From NCBI GenBank assembly GCA_015206785.1, contig JADEZQ010000002.1, positions 1 through 64,000 of the forward strand: 64,000 nucleotides of DNA, in the 5' to 3' direction. The notes under the pieces are model-generated. The model was not told where the DNA came from, searched no databases, and saw nothing but the letters and a program-made list of their open reading frames with translations. The stretch's first letter is position 1. Every line of letters starts with the position of its first letter. The DNA is from Quinella sp. 2Q5. GTDB lineage: Bacteria > Bacillota > Negativicutes > Selenomonadales > Selenomonadaceae. A program made the position numbers and the translations under genes. Positions 22,739 to 31,682 of this stretch are shown here, piece by piece.

Positions 22739-22796
22739 ATGCAACGATTGCCCCAAGCTGTTTTTCGGTGAATTCCATTTCTTCGACGAAGATTAG
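22686..22796 (+). CDS. small Cys-rich hypothetical protein (36 aa), doubtful
   Basis: This 36-residue frame from the ATG at 22686 overlaps the previous small gene in another phase. It carries CPGKCNDCPKLFFG, three cysteines spaced like a metal or redox knuckle, echoing the CENCP of its neighbour. The ribosome site is poor. It could be a shifted continuation of the same ancestral gene. Confidence 0.3.
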   Translation: MKKSPGKKHDPPSDCPGKCNDCPKLFFGEFHFFDED

Positions 22797-22806
22797 GTTT
22801 AACGCT

Positions 22807-22838
22807 AAAGCCCGCCGTTATTTACGACGGGCTTTCTC
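22807..22838. terminator. hairpin terminator
   Basis: AAAGCCCG and CGGGCTTT pair with a short extra inner stem. Only short T-runs follow, so strength is uncertain. Confidence 0.5.
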
Positions 22839-23018
22839 GTTGATTAGTTTGATCCATTTCGGCAACGTCGATACCGGTTGCCTATGCCAGAATTCCACCG
22901 AGCCCCAGCCGCCGCAATTTAAATCGACCGCTACGCTTCGGAGTTCCCTGCAAGCATCGCGACATTCGGTGCGCCGCTCGTCTAAAAATCTTCCGCCAAA
23001 CGAAAAATCCCCTGCCGC
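22818..23018 (-). other. open frame without a start codon, possible gene remnant
   Basis: On the minus strand a stop-free stretch ending at 22818 reads like real coding sequence, for example FLDERRTECRDACRELRS and CGGWGSVEFWHRQPVSTLPKW, ending NEKARRK. It has no ATG, GTG or TTG after the upstream stop. It may be the tail of a decayed accessory gene or chance; no family recognised. Confidence 0.3.
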
Positions 23019-23042
23019 TCATGACGAGTGACGGGGGATTTT
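23003..23042. terminator. bidirectional hairpin terminator
   Basis: AAAAATCCCC and GGGGGATTTT form a long stem around a GC-balanced loop. It closes the accessory patch 22141-23040. Confidence 0.6.
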
Positions 23043-23157
23043 CCTTTAGGGGAGGGTGATTCTGTTAGAGTCTATCTTACGGCTTGAAGTCGTGAAACTT
23101 TGCCGACGACTGCTTGAGTCCGCCGCGAAGACTTCTTCGCCGCGAGGTGGTTAGCAG

Positions 23158-23265
23158 TCAGATGAACTTGTCCATAGCGTAGACGAATGCCAAGCCGACC
23201 GCCAACGAGCAACCGAAGATTCCGATGCTTATTGTAAGGACATCGTCGCTGAAGATTTTCTTCAC
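23158..23265 (-). CDS. single-span small membrane protein (35 aa)
   Basis: A GTG with AAAGGAGG exactly 8 bp upstream opens a 35-residue frame. It has a charged start (KKIFSDD), one hydrophobic helix (VLTISIGIFGCSLAVGLAFVY) and the ending AMDKFI. It lies 108 bp downstream of der in the same direction and may belong to that operon. No family recognised; the ribosome site and clear helix support a real gene. A hairpin at about 23131-23155 follows. Confidence 0.6.
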   Translation of the reverse strand: MKKIFSDDVLTISIGIFGCSLAVGLAFVYAMDKFI

Positions 23266-23373
23266 GGTCAATGCCTCCTTTCGTGTGTGCCCCAATCCTT
23301 TGGAACGAGGCATATCATACCACGCGGAAAATTTTTGGCAACGAGCAGTCGTCATTGATTGGCGTCGCGTTTG

Positions 23374-24708
23374 TTATTGTTCGTCGGGTGTTTGCTTGTG
23401 TTTGCGGACGACGAACTTGAGCGGCGTGCCTTCGAAGCCGAAACTTTCGCGCAGGCGGTTTTCGATGAAGCGCAGGTACGAGAAATGCATAAGCTCCGGC
23501 TCGTTGACGAAGAGGATAAACTTTGGCGGGCGGATGTCGGCTTGCGTGGCGAAGAAAATTTTTGCGGCTTTACCCTTCTTCGACGGCGGTGGGTTGACGG
23601 CAACGGCGTCGCGGATCAGTTCGTTGAGCACGCTCGTTTGAATGCGCATGGACTGTTGCTCGGCGACGAACTTGACAAGCTCGGTGACGCGGGCGACGCG
23701 CTGACCGGTCAAAGCACTGACGTAGACGACGGGCGCGTATTGCAGGAAGCCGAGACGTTCGCGCAGGTCGTCGGTGAAGCGATTGGTGGAGCGGTCGTGC
23801 TTGTCGGGGAAGATGTCCCACTTGTTGACGACGAGGACGCAGCCCTTGCCCGAATCGTGAGCATAGCCGGCGATTTTTTTGTCCTGCTCGGTGACGCCGA
23901 CGGGAGCCTCAATCAACATCAGCACGACGTCAGCGCGGTCAATCGCCCTCAGCGAACGGATGACACTGTAGCGTTCGACGGGCTCATCAATCTTGGACTT
24001 GCGACGCATGCCCGCCGTGTCGATGAGCGTGAACTTGGTGCCGCCCGAAAAGAAATGCGTGTCGATGGCGTCGCGGGTGGTGCCGGGGATGTCGCTGACG
24101 ATGACGCGTTCTTCGCCGAGCAGAGCGTTGACGAGCGAGGACTTGCCGACGTTCGGTCTGCCGATGACAGCGATGCGAATCTCGTCGTCGTCGCGGATGT
24201 CGTCGTCTGTCGGCGGAAAATTTTTCACGACGGCGTCGAGCAGGTCGCCGAGGTTGAGCGCGTTGCTTGCGCTGATACCAATCGGTTCGCCCAGAGCCAG
24301 CCCGTAGAATTCGTAGAGCTCTTGCGCTTGAGTTTCCGTATCGACTTTGTTGACGGCAAGGACGATGGGCTTTTTTGCGCCGCGCAGAAATTTTGCAACG
24401 GCTTCGTCGTCGGCAGTGAGACCGGAGCGTCCGTCCGTGACGAAAACGATCACGTCGGCTTCGTCCACGGCGATCTTTGCTTGCGCACGAATCTGCGTCA
24501 AAATTTTGTCGGCGGATTTGATTTCGATGCCGCCGGTGTCAATCAACGTGAAGTCGCGGTTGAGCCAGGTGGCGTCCATGTAAATTCTGTCGCGCGTCAC
24601 GCCCGCCATGTCGTCGACGATTGAGAGGCGACGCTTGCCGATTTGGTTGAACAGCGTGGACTTGCCGACGTTTGGTCGCCCGACGATGGCGACGATTGGT
24701 TTGCTCAT
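23374..24708 (-). CDS. der: ribosome biogenesis GTPase Der (EngA)
   Basis: This 444-residue double GTPase is needed for 50S subunit assembly. Two G domains are present. The first P-loop is GRPNVGKST at residues 10-18 with DTGG and NKVD. The second is GRPNVGKSS near 184, with DTAGMRRKSKI and NKWD. A C-terminal KH-like domain follows (about 350-444). The ATG at 24708 overlaps the DUF512 gene stop by 4 bp, a pairing common in Firmicutes. Confidence 0.97.
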   Translation of the reverse strand: MSKPIVAIVGRPNVGKSTLFNQIGKRRLSIVDDMAGVTRDRIYMDATWLNRDFTLIDTGGIEIKSADKILTQIRAQAKIAVDEADVIVFVTDGRSGLTADDEAVAKFLRGAKKPIVLAVNKVDTETQAQELYEFYGLALGEPIGISASNALNLGDLLDAVVKNFPPTDDDIRDDDEIRIAVIGRPNVGKSSLVNALLGEERVIVSDIPGTTRDAIDTHFFSGGTKFTLIDTAGMRRKSKIDEPVERYSVIRSLRAIDRADVVLMLIEAPVGVTEQDKKIAGYAHDSGKGCVLVVNKWDIFPDKHDRSTNRFTDDLRERLGFLQYAPVVYVSALTGQRVARVTELVKFVAEQQSMRIQTSVLNELIRDAVAVNPPPSKKGKAAKIFFATQADIRPPKFILFVNEPELMHFSYLRFIENRLRESFGFEGTPLKFVVRKHKQTPDEQ

Positions 24709-25985
24709 GTCAATCCCTCCAGTGCCCGCCGAAGCTGTGAGCCGTCATGAATCGGCAACACCTGCGCGGGCGCAAAAATTTTCCGCAGGTCGTCCAAGGT
24801 CACGTCGTCCAAAAAAATTTCGGTGCCGGACTTGAGAGCCGTCGCGGGAATTAAAATCGCGTCGCGGTGTCCGCCGACAGCCTTCAGAGCCGCGATGATG
24901 TCGCCGCCCGTGAGCAAGCCCGACACGTTCACGCTCTCGCCGAAAAATTTGTTGACGACGGGGATCAATCGGACGTTCGCGTTGCCGATGAGCCCGCGCA
25001 AAATTTTTCCGAAGCTCGTGCCGCTGATGATGTCGACGGAAAAATTTTCGGCGGCAGAAAAATTTTCGGCGGTGAATTCGTCGATGAAGTTGCGCGTCAT
25101 GCCGATGCCGTTCTCAATCTGCGGGAAGTCGTCGTAGAATTCGGTGGGCGGCAAATTTTTTTCAGCCAGCAGATAAAATTCGTCGCCGAGATAAACGAAT
25201 GTCCTGCCCATCTCGGCTCGGCACTGTCGCTGAAATTTTTCAACCTGCGCGATGACTTCGGCGGCGGAATTTTTGTCGAACTGCTTAAGCTCGAACTTGT
25301 CGCGGCGGTGGCGAGTGATTCCCACGGGCACAATCGCCAGGCTCAAGGCGTGCGGTCTGCGGCACAAAATTTCCGTGACGGTTCGCTCCAGCTCCGCGCC
25401 GTCGTTCAAACCTTTGCACAAGACAACCTGCGTGTGATACTGCGCGCCCGCCCGTTCAAGCTCGTCGAGTTGTGCGGCGATTGAAGCTGCCCGCGGCGTG
25501 CGCAACATTTTGGCGCGAAGGTCGGGGTTCATCGTGTGCACCGAGACGAACAGCGGCGACAGATGAAATTTTTTTATGCGGCGGAAATCTTTCGGCTCCA
25601 TGTTCGTGAGCGTGATGAAGTTGCCAAACAGGAAGCTCAGCCGATAATCGTCGTCCTTGACCGAGAGAGTCGGGCGCATGTTCGGCGCAATCATATCCAC
25701 GAAGCAAAACACGCAACGGTTCCTGCAACGGCGAACGCCATCGAAGACCGCCGAATCGAACTGCGCACCTAGCTCCTCGTCGGCGTCCTTGTCGAAGGCA
25801 ATGATCTCGCGTTGACCGTCGGCGTGTTCAACGAGCAGCTCAATCTCCTCGTCGGCGAGCATGAAGCTCAAGTCTATGATGTCCGTCGGCGTGTGACCAT
25901 TGACCTGCAAAATTTTGTCGCCCGCCGCAAGTTCAAGCTCCTCGGCAAGGCTGCCCGCCTCAATCTGTGTGATAAGTCCGTTCAA
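24705..25985 (-). CDS. DUF512 radical-SAM-like iron-sulfur protein
   Basis: This 426-residue protein of the PDZ plus Fe-S oxidoreductase plus DUF512 family has a PDZ-like N-terminus (residues 1-60). A CxxxCxxC cluster site at Cys87, Cys91 and Cys94 (CRNRCVFCF) is followed by a radical-SAM-type barrel. The C-terminal DUF512 domain contains ISGTSFGKIL and VNVSGLLTGGDI. Members almost always sit just before der; the reaction is unknown. The TTG at 25985 has AAAGGAG 8 bp upstream. Confidence 0.88.
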   Translation of the reverse strand: MNGLITQIEAGSLAEELELAAGDKILQVNGHTPTDIIDLSFMLADEEIELLVEHADGQREIIAFDKDADEELGAQFDSAVFDGVRRCRNRCVFCFVDMIAPNMRPTLSVKDDDYRLSFLFGNFITLTNMEPKDFRRIKKFHLSPLFVSVHTMNPDLRAKMLRTPRAASIAAQLDELERAGAQYHTQVVLCKGLNDGAELERTVTEILCRRPHALSLAIVPVGITRHRRDKFELKQFDKNSAAEVIAQVEKFQRQCRAEMGRTFVYLGDEFYLLAEKNLPPTEFYDDFPQIENGIGMTRNFIDEFTAENFSAAENFSVDIISGTSFGKILRGLIGNANVRLIPVVNKFFGESVNVSGLLTGGDIIAALKAVGGHRDAILIPATALKSGTEIFLDDVTLDDLRKIFAPAQVLPIHDGSQLRRALEGLT

Positions 25986-26008
25986 AGTCTCCGCTCCTTT
26001 CAGCGGCG

Positions 26009-26061
26009 ATTATAGCCCCAATCACAATCAAGTTGCAACGCCGCGCGAAAAGTTGTATACT
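26009..26061. promoter_or_regulatory. divergent promoters sharing one -35 box
   Basis: TTGCAA at 26033-26038 is its own reverse complement. Rightward it pairs, after 17 bp, with TATACT (26056-26061) for dapF. Leftward it pairs, after 18 bp, with TATAAT (26014-26009) for the DUF512-der operon. The two promoters cannot be bound by polymerase at once. Confidence 0.6.
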
Positions 26062-26087
26062 TGCCGCCACCGAAGGAGGCGATTGCT

Positions 26088-26903
26088 TTGCAGAAGTTTG
26101 AGAAGTGGCAGGGCTGCGGCAATGATTTCGTTCTGATTGACCGCGGCAACAACGACATCGACGAACCCGAACGGATTAAGTTCCTGTGCGACAGACATTT
26201 TGGCATCGGCGCGGACGGCGTGATCTACGTGATGAGCTCGACTAAGGCGGCGACGCGCATGCGAATCTTCAACGCCGACGGCACCGAAGCGGAGATGTGC
26301 GGCAACGGGCTGAGATGTTTTGCGCGATATCTTTTGAGCGGCGATAAATTTTTCAGCGACGACGAGCTGACGGTCGAGACGGGCGCGGGCATTCTGACCG
26401 TGAGCATGAAGTACGACCTCGTCACCGTGGATATGGGCGAGCCGATCTTTGCCGCGGACAAAATTCCCGTCAGCGGTTTCGGTTCAAAGAAACTCATTGC
26501 CGAGCCGATTGAAGTCGACGGCGCGAGCTACAAGATGACTTGCGTTTCGATGGGCAACCCGCACTGCGTGATCTTCGTCGACGACATCAGCGCGGTTGAC
26601 CTTGAGCACGTCGGCCCGAAGTTCGAGACGCACAAATTCTTCCCGCGCAAGACCAACACCGAGTTCGTTCAGCGCGTCGGGCAGAATCGTCTGCGCATGA
26701 GAGTTTGGGAACGCGGCAGCGGCATCACTATGGCTTGCGGCACGGGAGCCTGCGCAACGGCGGTGGCGGCGAACTTGAACGGCATTGCGGGCAGACAGTC
26801 GACCGTCGTGCTTGATGGCGGCGAACTGCAAATCGATTGGCGCGAGAACAACCACATCTTCATGACGGGCGCGGCGGAAAAAGTTTTCGCGGGCGAATTC
26901 TGA
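26088..26903 (+). CDS. dapF: diaminopimelate epimerase
   Basis: This 271-residue cofactor-free racemase of lysine/meso-DAP synthesis has its catalytic cysteine pair in EMCGNGLRCF and MACGTGACA. FEKWQGCGNDFVLID opens the fold. The TTG at 26088 has GGAGG 8 bp upstream. The stop overlaps the gmk start (TGATG). It begins a long co-directional run of core genes. Confidence 0.96.
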   Translation: MQKFEKWQGCGNDFVLIDRGNNDIDEPERIKFLCDRHFGIGADGVIYVMSSTKAATRMRIFNADGTEAEMCGNGLRCFARYLLSGDKFFSDDELTVETGAGILTVSMKYDLVTVDMGEPIFAADKIPVSGFGSKKLIAEPIEVDGASYKMTCVSMGNPHCVIFVDDISAVDLEHVGPKFETHKFFPRKTNTEFVQRVGQNRLRMRVWERGSGITMACGTGACATAVAANLNGIAGRQSTVVLDGGELQIDWRENNHIFMTGAAEKVFAGEF

Positions 26904-27508
26904 TGACGCGCGGACTGCTAATCGTCGTGAGCGGCGCGAGCGGCACCGGCAAGGGCACCGTCTGCAAAAGGATTCTCGACGAGACGCCTGAGCTTGCCTA
27001 TTCCGTTTCCGCCACGACGCGCGAGCCTCGAGCCGGTGAAGTGGACGGCAGGGAATATTATTTCATGACCCGCGACGAATTCACCGCACGCATCGCTGAA
27101 GGCATGTTCCTGGAGTTCGCCGAAGTCTACGGAAATTTTTACGGCACGCCACTCAACAAAATCACCGAGCGCATCAATCGCGGCGAAGACATCCTGCTTG
27201 AGATCGACGTTCAGGGCGCGCTCAACGTCAAACGTAAATTGCCCGAAGCCGTGACCATCTTCCTGTTGCCGCCGTCGTTGGACGAGTTGAAACGCCGAAT
27301 CGAAGGCCGCGGCACTGAGACCGCCGACAGCCTTCAACGCCGCCTGGCAAACGCCGTCGCCGAAATCCAAATCGGTCGCGAATACGGCTACGTCGTCGTC
27401 AACGATTCGGTTGAGCGAGCCGTCGCCAAAATCAAAGCAATCATCGCCGCCGAACGCTGCCGTACCGAACGCAACCTCGACAAATTTTCTTTGGAAGGAG
27501 CTGTTTAG
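26903..27508 (+). CDS. gmk: guanylate kinase
   Basis: This 201-residue enzyme phosphorylates GMP to GDP. The P-loop SGASGTGKGT is at residues 10-19. The GMP-binding region reads SATTREPRAGEVDGREYYF, and the lid residues are in EGRGTETADSLQRRL. The start overlaps the dapF stop (TGATG), and rpoZ starts immediately after the stop, the common gmk-rpoZ pair. Confidence 0.96.
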   Translation: MTRGLLIVVSGASGTGKGTVCKRILDETPELAYSVSATTREPRAGEVDGREYYFMTRDEFTARIAEGMFLEFAEVYGNFYGTPLNKITERINRGEDILLEIDVQGALNVKRKLPEAVTIFLLPPSLDELKRRIEGRGTETADSLQRRLANAVAEIQIGREYGYVVVNDSVERAVAKIKAIIAAERCRTERNLDKFSLEGAV

Positions 27509-27730
27509 ATGAAGCTCAACGCAACGCCGCTGAGTATGATCAATCCTTCGACGGACGCCCTGCTCAAGCAGACCCACAGCCGTTATGCGCTGGTCGTCCT
27601 GGCTGCCAAAAGGGCACGCGAACTTTTGAGCGGTGCCGCTTGTCACGTGGAAGACCACGGCAACAAATTCGTCACCAACGCCATGGAGGAGATCAACGAA
27701 GGCAAAATCACCTACACCATAAAGGAATAA
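27509..27730 (+). CDS. rpoZ: RNA polymerase subunit omega
   Basis: This 73-residue RNA polymerase assembly subunit contains STDALLKQTHSRYALVVLAAKRARELL, the conserved helix that wraps the beta' tail. It abuts the gmk stop with no gap and ends 3 bp before coaBC, so all are one operon. Confidence 0.92.
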   Translation: MKLNATPLSMINPSTDALLKQTHSRYALVVLAAKRARELLSGAACHVEDHGNKFVTNAMEEINEGKITYTIKE

Positions 27731-27733
27731 CTC

Positions 27734-28930
27734 ATGCTCAACAAAAACATTCTGATCGGCGTGACGGGCGGGATTGCGGCTTACAAGGTCGTCGAAGTCG
27801 CCAGCCGCCTAAAGAAGCTCGGAGCCAACGTTCGCGTGATGATGACGCGCAACGCCACCGAGTTCGTCGCGCCGAGAACTTTCCAAGAGATTACAGGCAA
27901 CGCCGTGTCCGTCGAGATGTTCGGGGACGCGGCGAATTTTCATGTGGCGCACATCGCTCTGGCAGACTTTGCCGACGCCGTGTTGATTGCGCCCGCCACC
28001 GCCAACTTCCTGGCTAAGGCTGCTCACGGCATCTGCGACGACCTTTTGACCACGACGGTGCTCGCCTGCGACAAGCCGCTTATCATCGCGCCGGCAATGA
28101 ACACGAAGATGTTCGACAACCCCGCCACGCAACTCAACCTGCAAACTCTTCGCTCCCGCGGCGCAACAATCATCGAGCCGAACGTCGGACAGCTTGCTTG
28201 CGGCACGAGCGGCAAAGGTCGTCTGCCTGAACCCGTCGACATCTGCGCGGCGGTGGAAAAAATTTTCGCGCCAAAGATTTTGTCGGGCAGAAAGGTTTTG
28301 GTGACGGCGGGCGGCACGTTGGAGGCGATTGACCCCGTGCGCTTCATCGGCAACCGTTCGTCGGGTCGCATGGGCTTCGAGGTCGCGCGTTCGGCTCAAG
28401 CGGCCGGTGCTCACGTCGTGCTCATCGTCGGCAACAGCGCGTTGGAGCCGCCGTCGGGCGTGCAGGTCGTCAAAGTCGAATCCGCCATCGAGATGCGCGA
28501 GGCAGTCCTTCGTGAATTCGATTCGGTGGACGCGGTGATAATGTCCGCCGCCGTCGCCGATTATCGTGTGAAAAATCCCGCCGCGCAAAAGATCAAGAAG
28601 TCCGCCGACACGCTGACGCTGGAGCTCGTCAAAAACCCCGACATCCTTCGCGAACTGGGCACCCTGAAGAAATCCCAAGTGCTCGTCGGTTTCGCAGCTG
28701 AAACTCAAAACATCGTCGACTACGCGCGCAAAAAGCTCGTCGAGAAGAATCTGGACTTCATCGTCGCCAACGACGTGACGGCTGACGGCGCGGGCTTCGG
28801 CGTGCCAACGAACATCGCTTCGGTCATTCATCGCGGCGGCCACGTCGAAAACTTCCCAAAGATGAGCAAGCGTGGCTTAGCCGACAAAATCATCGAACGC
28901 CTCGCCGAAGTCTTTACCCGCACCCGTTGA
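27734..28930 (+). CDS. coaBC: bifunctional phosphopantothenoylcysteine decarboxylase/synthetase
   Basis: This 398-residue coenzyme A enzyme has an N-terminal CoaC flavoprotein (about 1-185) with GVTGGIAAYK, the active-site His in NFHVAHIAL, and PAMNTKMF. The C-terminal CoaB synthetase starts near 190 with KVLVTAGGT, FIGNRSSGRMG and KKSQVLVGFAAET. The final residues TRTR and the TGA stop coincide with the first bases of repeat element copy B, so the element supplies the end of the gene. Confidence 0.96.
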   Translation: MLNKNILIGVTGGIAAYKVVEVASRLKKLGANVRVMMTRNATEFVAPRTFQEITGNAVSVEMFGDAANFHVAHIALADFADAVLIAPATANFLAKAAHGICDDLLTTTVLACDKPLIIAPAMNTKMFDNPATQLNLQTLRSRGATIIEPNVGQLACGTSGKGRLPEPVDICAAVEKIFAPKILSGRKVLVTAGGTLEAIDPVRFIGNRSSGRMGFEVARSAQAAGAHVVLIVGNSALEPPSGVQVVKVESAIEMREAVLREFDSVDAVIMSAAVADYRVKNPAAQKIKKSADTLTLELVKNPDILRELGTLKKSQVLVGFAAETQNIVDYARKKLVEKNLDFIVANDVTADGAGFGVPTNIASVIHRGGHVENFPKMSKRGLADKIIERLAEVFTRTR

Positions 28931-29110
28931 ATCAGCCGACAACGAGGCCGCCCATGGACGGGCGGCCGCCGGCATACGACGACGTGATGCGTCGTTGCCG
29001 GCTCGGAGGTCCTTTCTTTTGCTACTTTTCTTTGGACCGGCAAAGAAAAGTAGATTCAAACGCAAACGCAGTGAGCAACAGCAGACGCAGTCATCAACCG
29101 TCAACACCGT
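28921..29110 (+). repeat. triple-hairpin dispersed element, copy B
   Basis: H1 is 28946-28967, H2 is 28969-29001 and H3 is 29022-29053. H3 arms are CTACTTTTCTTTG and CAAAGAAAAGTAG, differing from copy A by changes on both arms that keep full pairing. It starts with CACCCGTTGA, which contains the coaBC stop. The tail is AACGCAAACGCAGTGAGCAACAGC. It lies between coaBC and the PIN/TRAM gene, same sense as coaBC. Confidence 0.9.
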
Positions 29111-29195
29111 CGACAGATACGCACCCCGTTGACAGTCGCCCATCAAAATTTCAGGAAGTTATGCTAGGCTTTGCCGCGAATTGGAGGTGAATCTT

Positions 29196-30407
29196 ATGCT
29201 TGACAAAGCAATTCGGTTTCTCATCACGCTGACGTGCGCGATTGTCGGCGGCGCGGCTCTAAAACCTGCAAGCCCGCTTCTGGTCACGTACATCAGCCAA
29301 GAGTTCTTCCTGACGGACACGGGCATCTTCCAATTGACGCTGGCGAACCTGGTCTGCATTTTGGCGGGCGCAATTGCAGGCGGACTCGGCGGGCGGATCA
29401 TCAGCCCGTATCTGATCGGCAAGCTCGGAAAGTTTACCTCGTTCGTCGAAAAGCAACTCAGCAAAATGCCAATCAACGACGTCATCGCCGGGGCAGTCGG
29501 TTTGGCAATAGGACTTATCATCGCGAATTTATTGGGCAACGCCTTCGCGCGCATCCCCGTCGTCGGCGACTACATTCCCGTCGTGTTCAGCATCGTGCTG
29601 GGGTATCTGGGCATACGGTTGACAATCAAGAAGCGCAAGGAGCTGGCGGGCAGCTTCGACTTCATGCACACCATTCGCGACGCCATCCGCAGCCGCGACA
29701 TCGACAAGTCGAAGGACACCGCTAAGCCCGACGAAAAAATTTCTGACACGCCCGCGCCCGACGCTCCGCCCGAACGCACCAAGGTCAATCTCGTCAAACT
29801 GCAGGAGCACCGCGACAAAAATTACAAGCTACTCGACACCAACGTCATCATCGACGGGCGCATCGCCGACATCTGCAAGACGGGCTTCCTTGAAGGGACG
29901 CTGCTTATCCCCGTGTTCGTGCTCGAAGAACTTCAACACATCGCCGATTCGTCCGATACTCTGCGACGCGTGCGCGGTCGCCGCGGGCTTGACGTCCTGC
30001 AGAAGGTGCGCGAGAATTCCGGTCTGGAAGTCGAGATCATGAACGTGGACTTCGACGACGTGCAAGAGGTCGATTCCAAACTCGTGCGGCTGGCTCAAAA
30101 GCTCGGCGGCAAAATCATCACCAACGACTTCAACTTGAACAAGGTCGCTCAACTGCGCGGCGTGAGCGTTCTGAACATCAACGATTTGTCAAACGCCGTC
30201 AAGCCCGTCGTTATCCCCGGCGAGACCATGCGCGTGCAGGTCGTCAAGGACGGCAAGGAGCCCGGTCAAGGCGTCGCGTATCTCGACGACGGCACCATGA
30301 TCGTCATCGAGAACGGGCACCGCTACTTGAGCCGCACCATCTCGGTCGAAGTCACAAGCGCGTTGCAAACTTCCGCGGGACGAATGATTTTCGCAAAGCC
30401 CCGCTGA
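29196..30407 (+). CDS. YacL-type membrane PIN/TRAM-domain protein
   Basis: This 403-residue protein has four hydrophobic segments in residues 1-150. A PIN nuclease-like domain follows (about 205-320), with NYKLLDTNVIIDGRI, FVLEELQHIAD and KIITNDFNLNKVA giving the acidic metal site. A C-terminal TRAM RNA-binding domain begins near 335. The family is conserved in Firmicutes (Bacillus YacL) and its target is not settled. GGAGG lies 8 bp upstream of the ATG. Confidence 0.9.
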   Translation: MLDKAIRFLITLTCAIVGGAALKPASPLLVTYISQEFFLTDTGIFQLTLANLVCILAGAIAGGLGGRIISPYLIGKLGKFTSFVEKQLSKMPINDVIAGAVGLAIGLIIANLLGNAFARIPVVGDYIPVVFSIVLGYLGIRLTIKKRKELAGSFDFMHTIRDAIRSRDIDKSKDTAKPDEKISDTPAPDAPPERTKVNLVKLQEHRDKNYKLLDTNVIIDGRIADICKTGFLEGTLLIPVFVLEELQHIADSSDTLRRVRGRRGLDVLQKVRENSGLEVEIMNVDFDDVQEVDSKLVRLAQKLGGKIITNDFNLNKVAQLRGVSVLNINDLSNAVKPVVIPGETMRVQVVKDGKEPGQGVAYLDDGTMIVIENGHRYLSRTISVEVTSALQTSAGRMIFAKPR

Positions 30408-30474
30408 ATTTCGTCGATAAAAATTTTCGGGAGTCGTCCTCGTTGACGGCTCCTTTCGTTTGAGGTGATTGCTC

Positions 30475-31326
30475 ATGAAAACCGTGGCGGACGTCCTGTC
30501 GTCGGCAACGGCGCGGCTGATTGCGGGCGGCATCGACTCGCCGCGGCTCGACGCAGAAATTTTGCTGGCGCACGTGCTCAATTGGCGGCGGCTGATGTTG
30601 TACGTCGACGCAGAAAAAATTTTGCCCGCCGAAAAAATTTTGCGCTTCAACGAACTCATTGCGCGGCGGCTCACGCGAATCCCCGTGGCGTATCTCGTCG
30701 GCACGAAAGAATTCTTCGGGCTGAATTTCGCCGTCAACGAGAGCGTCCTCATTCCACGACCGGAAACAGAAATTTTGGTGGAAGGCGTCGGCGAATTTCT
30801 GCGCGGGCTCGGTCGTGAAGTAACGTTCGCGGACTTGGGCACGGGCTCCGGAGCAATCGCCGTGTCGATGCTCAAGTTCGTGCCCTCAGCGCGGGCGGCA
30901 ATGGTCGACATCTCGGCGCAGGCTCTGCAAGTCGCAAAGTTCAACGCGGCAAAGTTCGGCGTGGAAGGTCGCGCGGAATTTTTTTGCGGTGACATGTTCG
31001 CGCCGCTCGACGGAAAAATTTTCGACGCCATCGTCTCGAACCCGCCCTACATTCCCGCGGCAGACATCAGCACCCTTCAGGCGGAGGTACGGCTAGAACC
31101 GCGGCTTGCGCTCGACGGCGGAGCTGACGGCTTGAGCTTCTATCGGCGGATAATTTCCGACGCGCCAAAGTTTTTGTCGGCGGGCGGGCTGTTGGCAATG
31201 GAGGTCGGTTTCAATCAGGCGGCGGCGGTGAAAAAAATTTTGGCACGCGACTCACGCTTCAGCGACATTCAAACGCTGCGGGATCTTTCGGGCATAGAAC
31301 GGGTTGTCGCGGCGGCGCGGCGGTGA
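30475..31326 (+). CDS. prmC: release factor glutamine methyltransferase
   Basis: This 283-residue SAM-dependent enzyme methylates the GGQ glutamine of peptide release factors. A helical N-terminal domain is followed by the SAM motif [10 protein letters not shown] at 120-129 and the catalytic NPPY at 189-192. GAGG upstream of the ATG sets the start. prfA, its usual partner, is not in the window. AAAATTTT-type strings are frequent in this gene. Confidence 0.92.
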   Translation: MKTVADVLSSATARLIAGGIDSPRLDAEILLAHVLNWRRLMLYVDAEKILPAEKILRFNELIARRLTRIPVAYLVGTKEFFGLNFAVNESVLIPRPETEILVEGVGEFLRGLGREVTFADLGTGSGAIAVSMLKFVPSARAAMVDISAQALQVAKFNAAKFGVEGRAEFFCGDMFAPLDGKIFDAIVSNPPYIPAADISTLQAEVRLEPRLALDGGADGLSFYRRIISDAPKFLSAGGLLAMEVGFNQAAAVKKILARDSRFSDIQTLRDLSGIERVVAAARR

Positions 31327-31335
31327 AAAAATTTC

Positions 31336-31365
31336 TTGTCACCCGCCGCTTTTTTGGTGTACAAT
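31336..31365 (+). promoter_or_regulatory. promoter of ireB-ruvX-DUF1292-mltG operon
   Basis: TTGTCA (31336-31341), an 18-bp spacer and TACAAT (31360-31365) lie 38 bp before the ireB start, overlapping the end of prmC. Confidence 0.6.
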
Positions 31366-31403
31366 GCGCGAAACGAATTTGTAATCGGCGAAGGAGTGAT
31401 CAC

Positions 31404-31682
31404 ATGAGCGAGGGGACGAAGAACGTCACCGACGAAACCCGCATGTTCAGCTTCGGCGTGGAGGAGAACCGCGCGCAGAGCGTCATCCGCAACGCATACA
31501 AGGCAATGACCGAGAAGGGCTACAATCCCGTTCATCAGCTCGTTGGATATCTTTTGAGCGGCGACCCCGCCTACGTGACGGGCTACATGGACGCGCGCAG
31601 CAAAATCCGCAAGGTGGAACGCGACGAACTGCTTGAAGAACTGGTGCGCACATATCTTGAACGACCGGAGATCAAACGGTGA
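31404..31682 (+). CDS. ireB: IreB-family protein (UPF0297)
   Basis: This 92-residue small cytoplasmic protein contains the family core VRNAYKAM-like [19 protein letters not shown] and [14 protein letters not shown]. In Enterococcus, IreB is a phosphorylation target of the Ser/Thr kinase IreK. The ATG at 31404 has AAGGAG 7 bp upstream. The stop overlaps the GTG of ruvX by 4 bp. The order ireB-ruvX-DUF1292-mltG is a Firmicutes hallmark. Confidence 0.92.
   Translation: MSEGTKNVTDETRMFSFGVEENRAQSVIRNAYKAMTEKGYNPVHQLVGYLLSGDPAYVTGYMDARSKIRKVERDELLEELVRTYLERPEIKR

Noticed and set aside
23158..23265. 35-residue membrane protein as a second type I toxin
   Set aside because: No antisense promoter, shared terminator or direct repeat comparable to the locus at 38338-38674 was found.
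28918..29133. GCACCCGTTGA / GCACCCCGTTGA around element copy B as a target duplication
   Set aside because: The two copies differ by one base and the left one is part of the element's conserved end, so it is not clean evidence of duplication.
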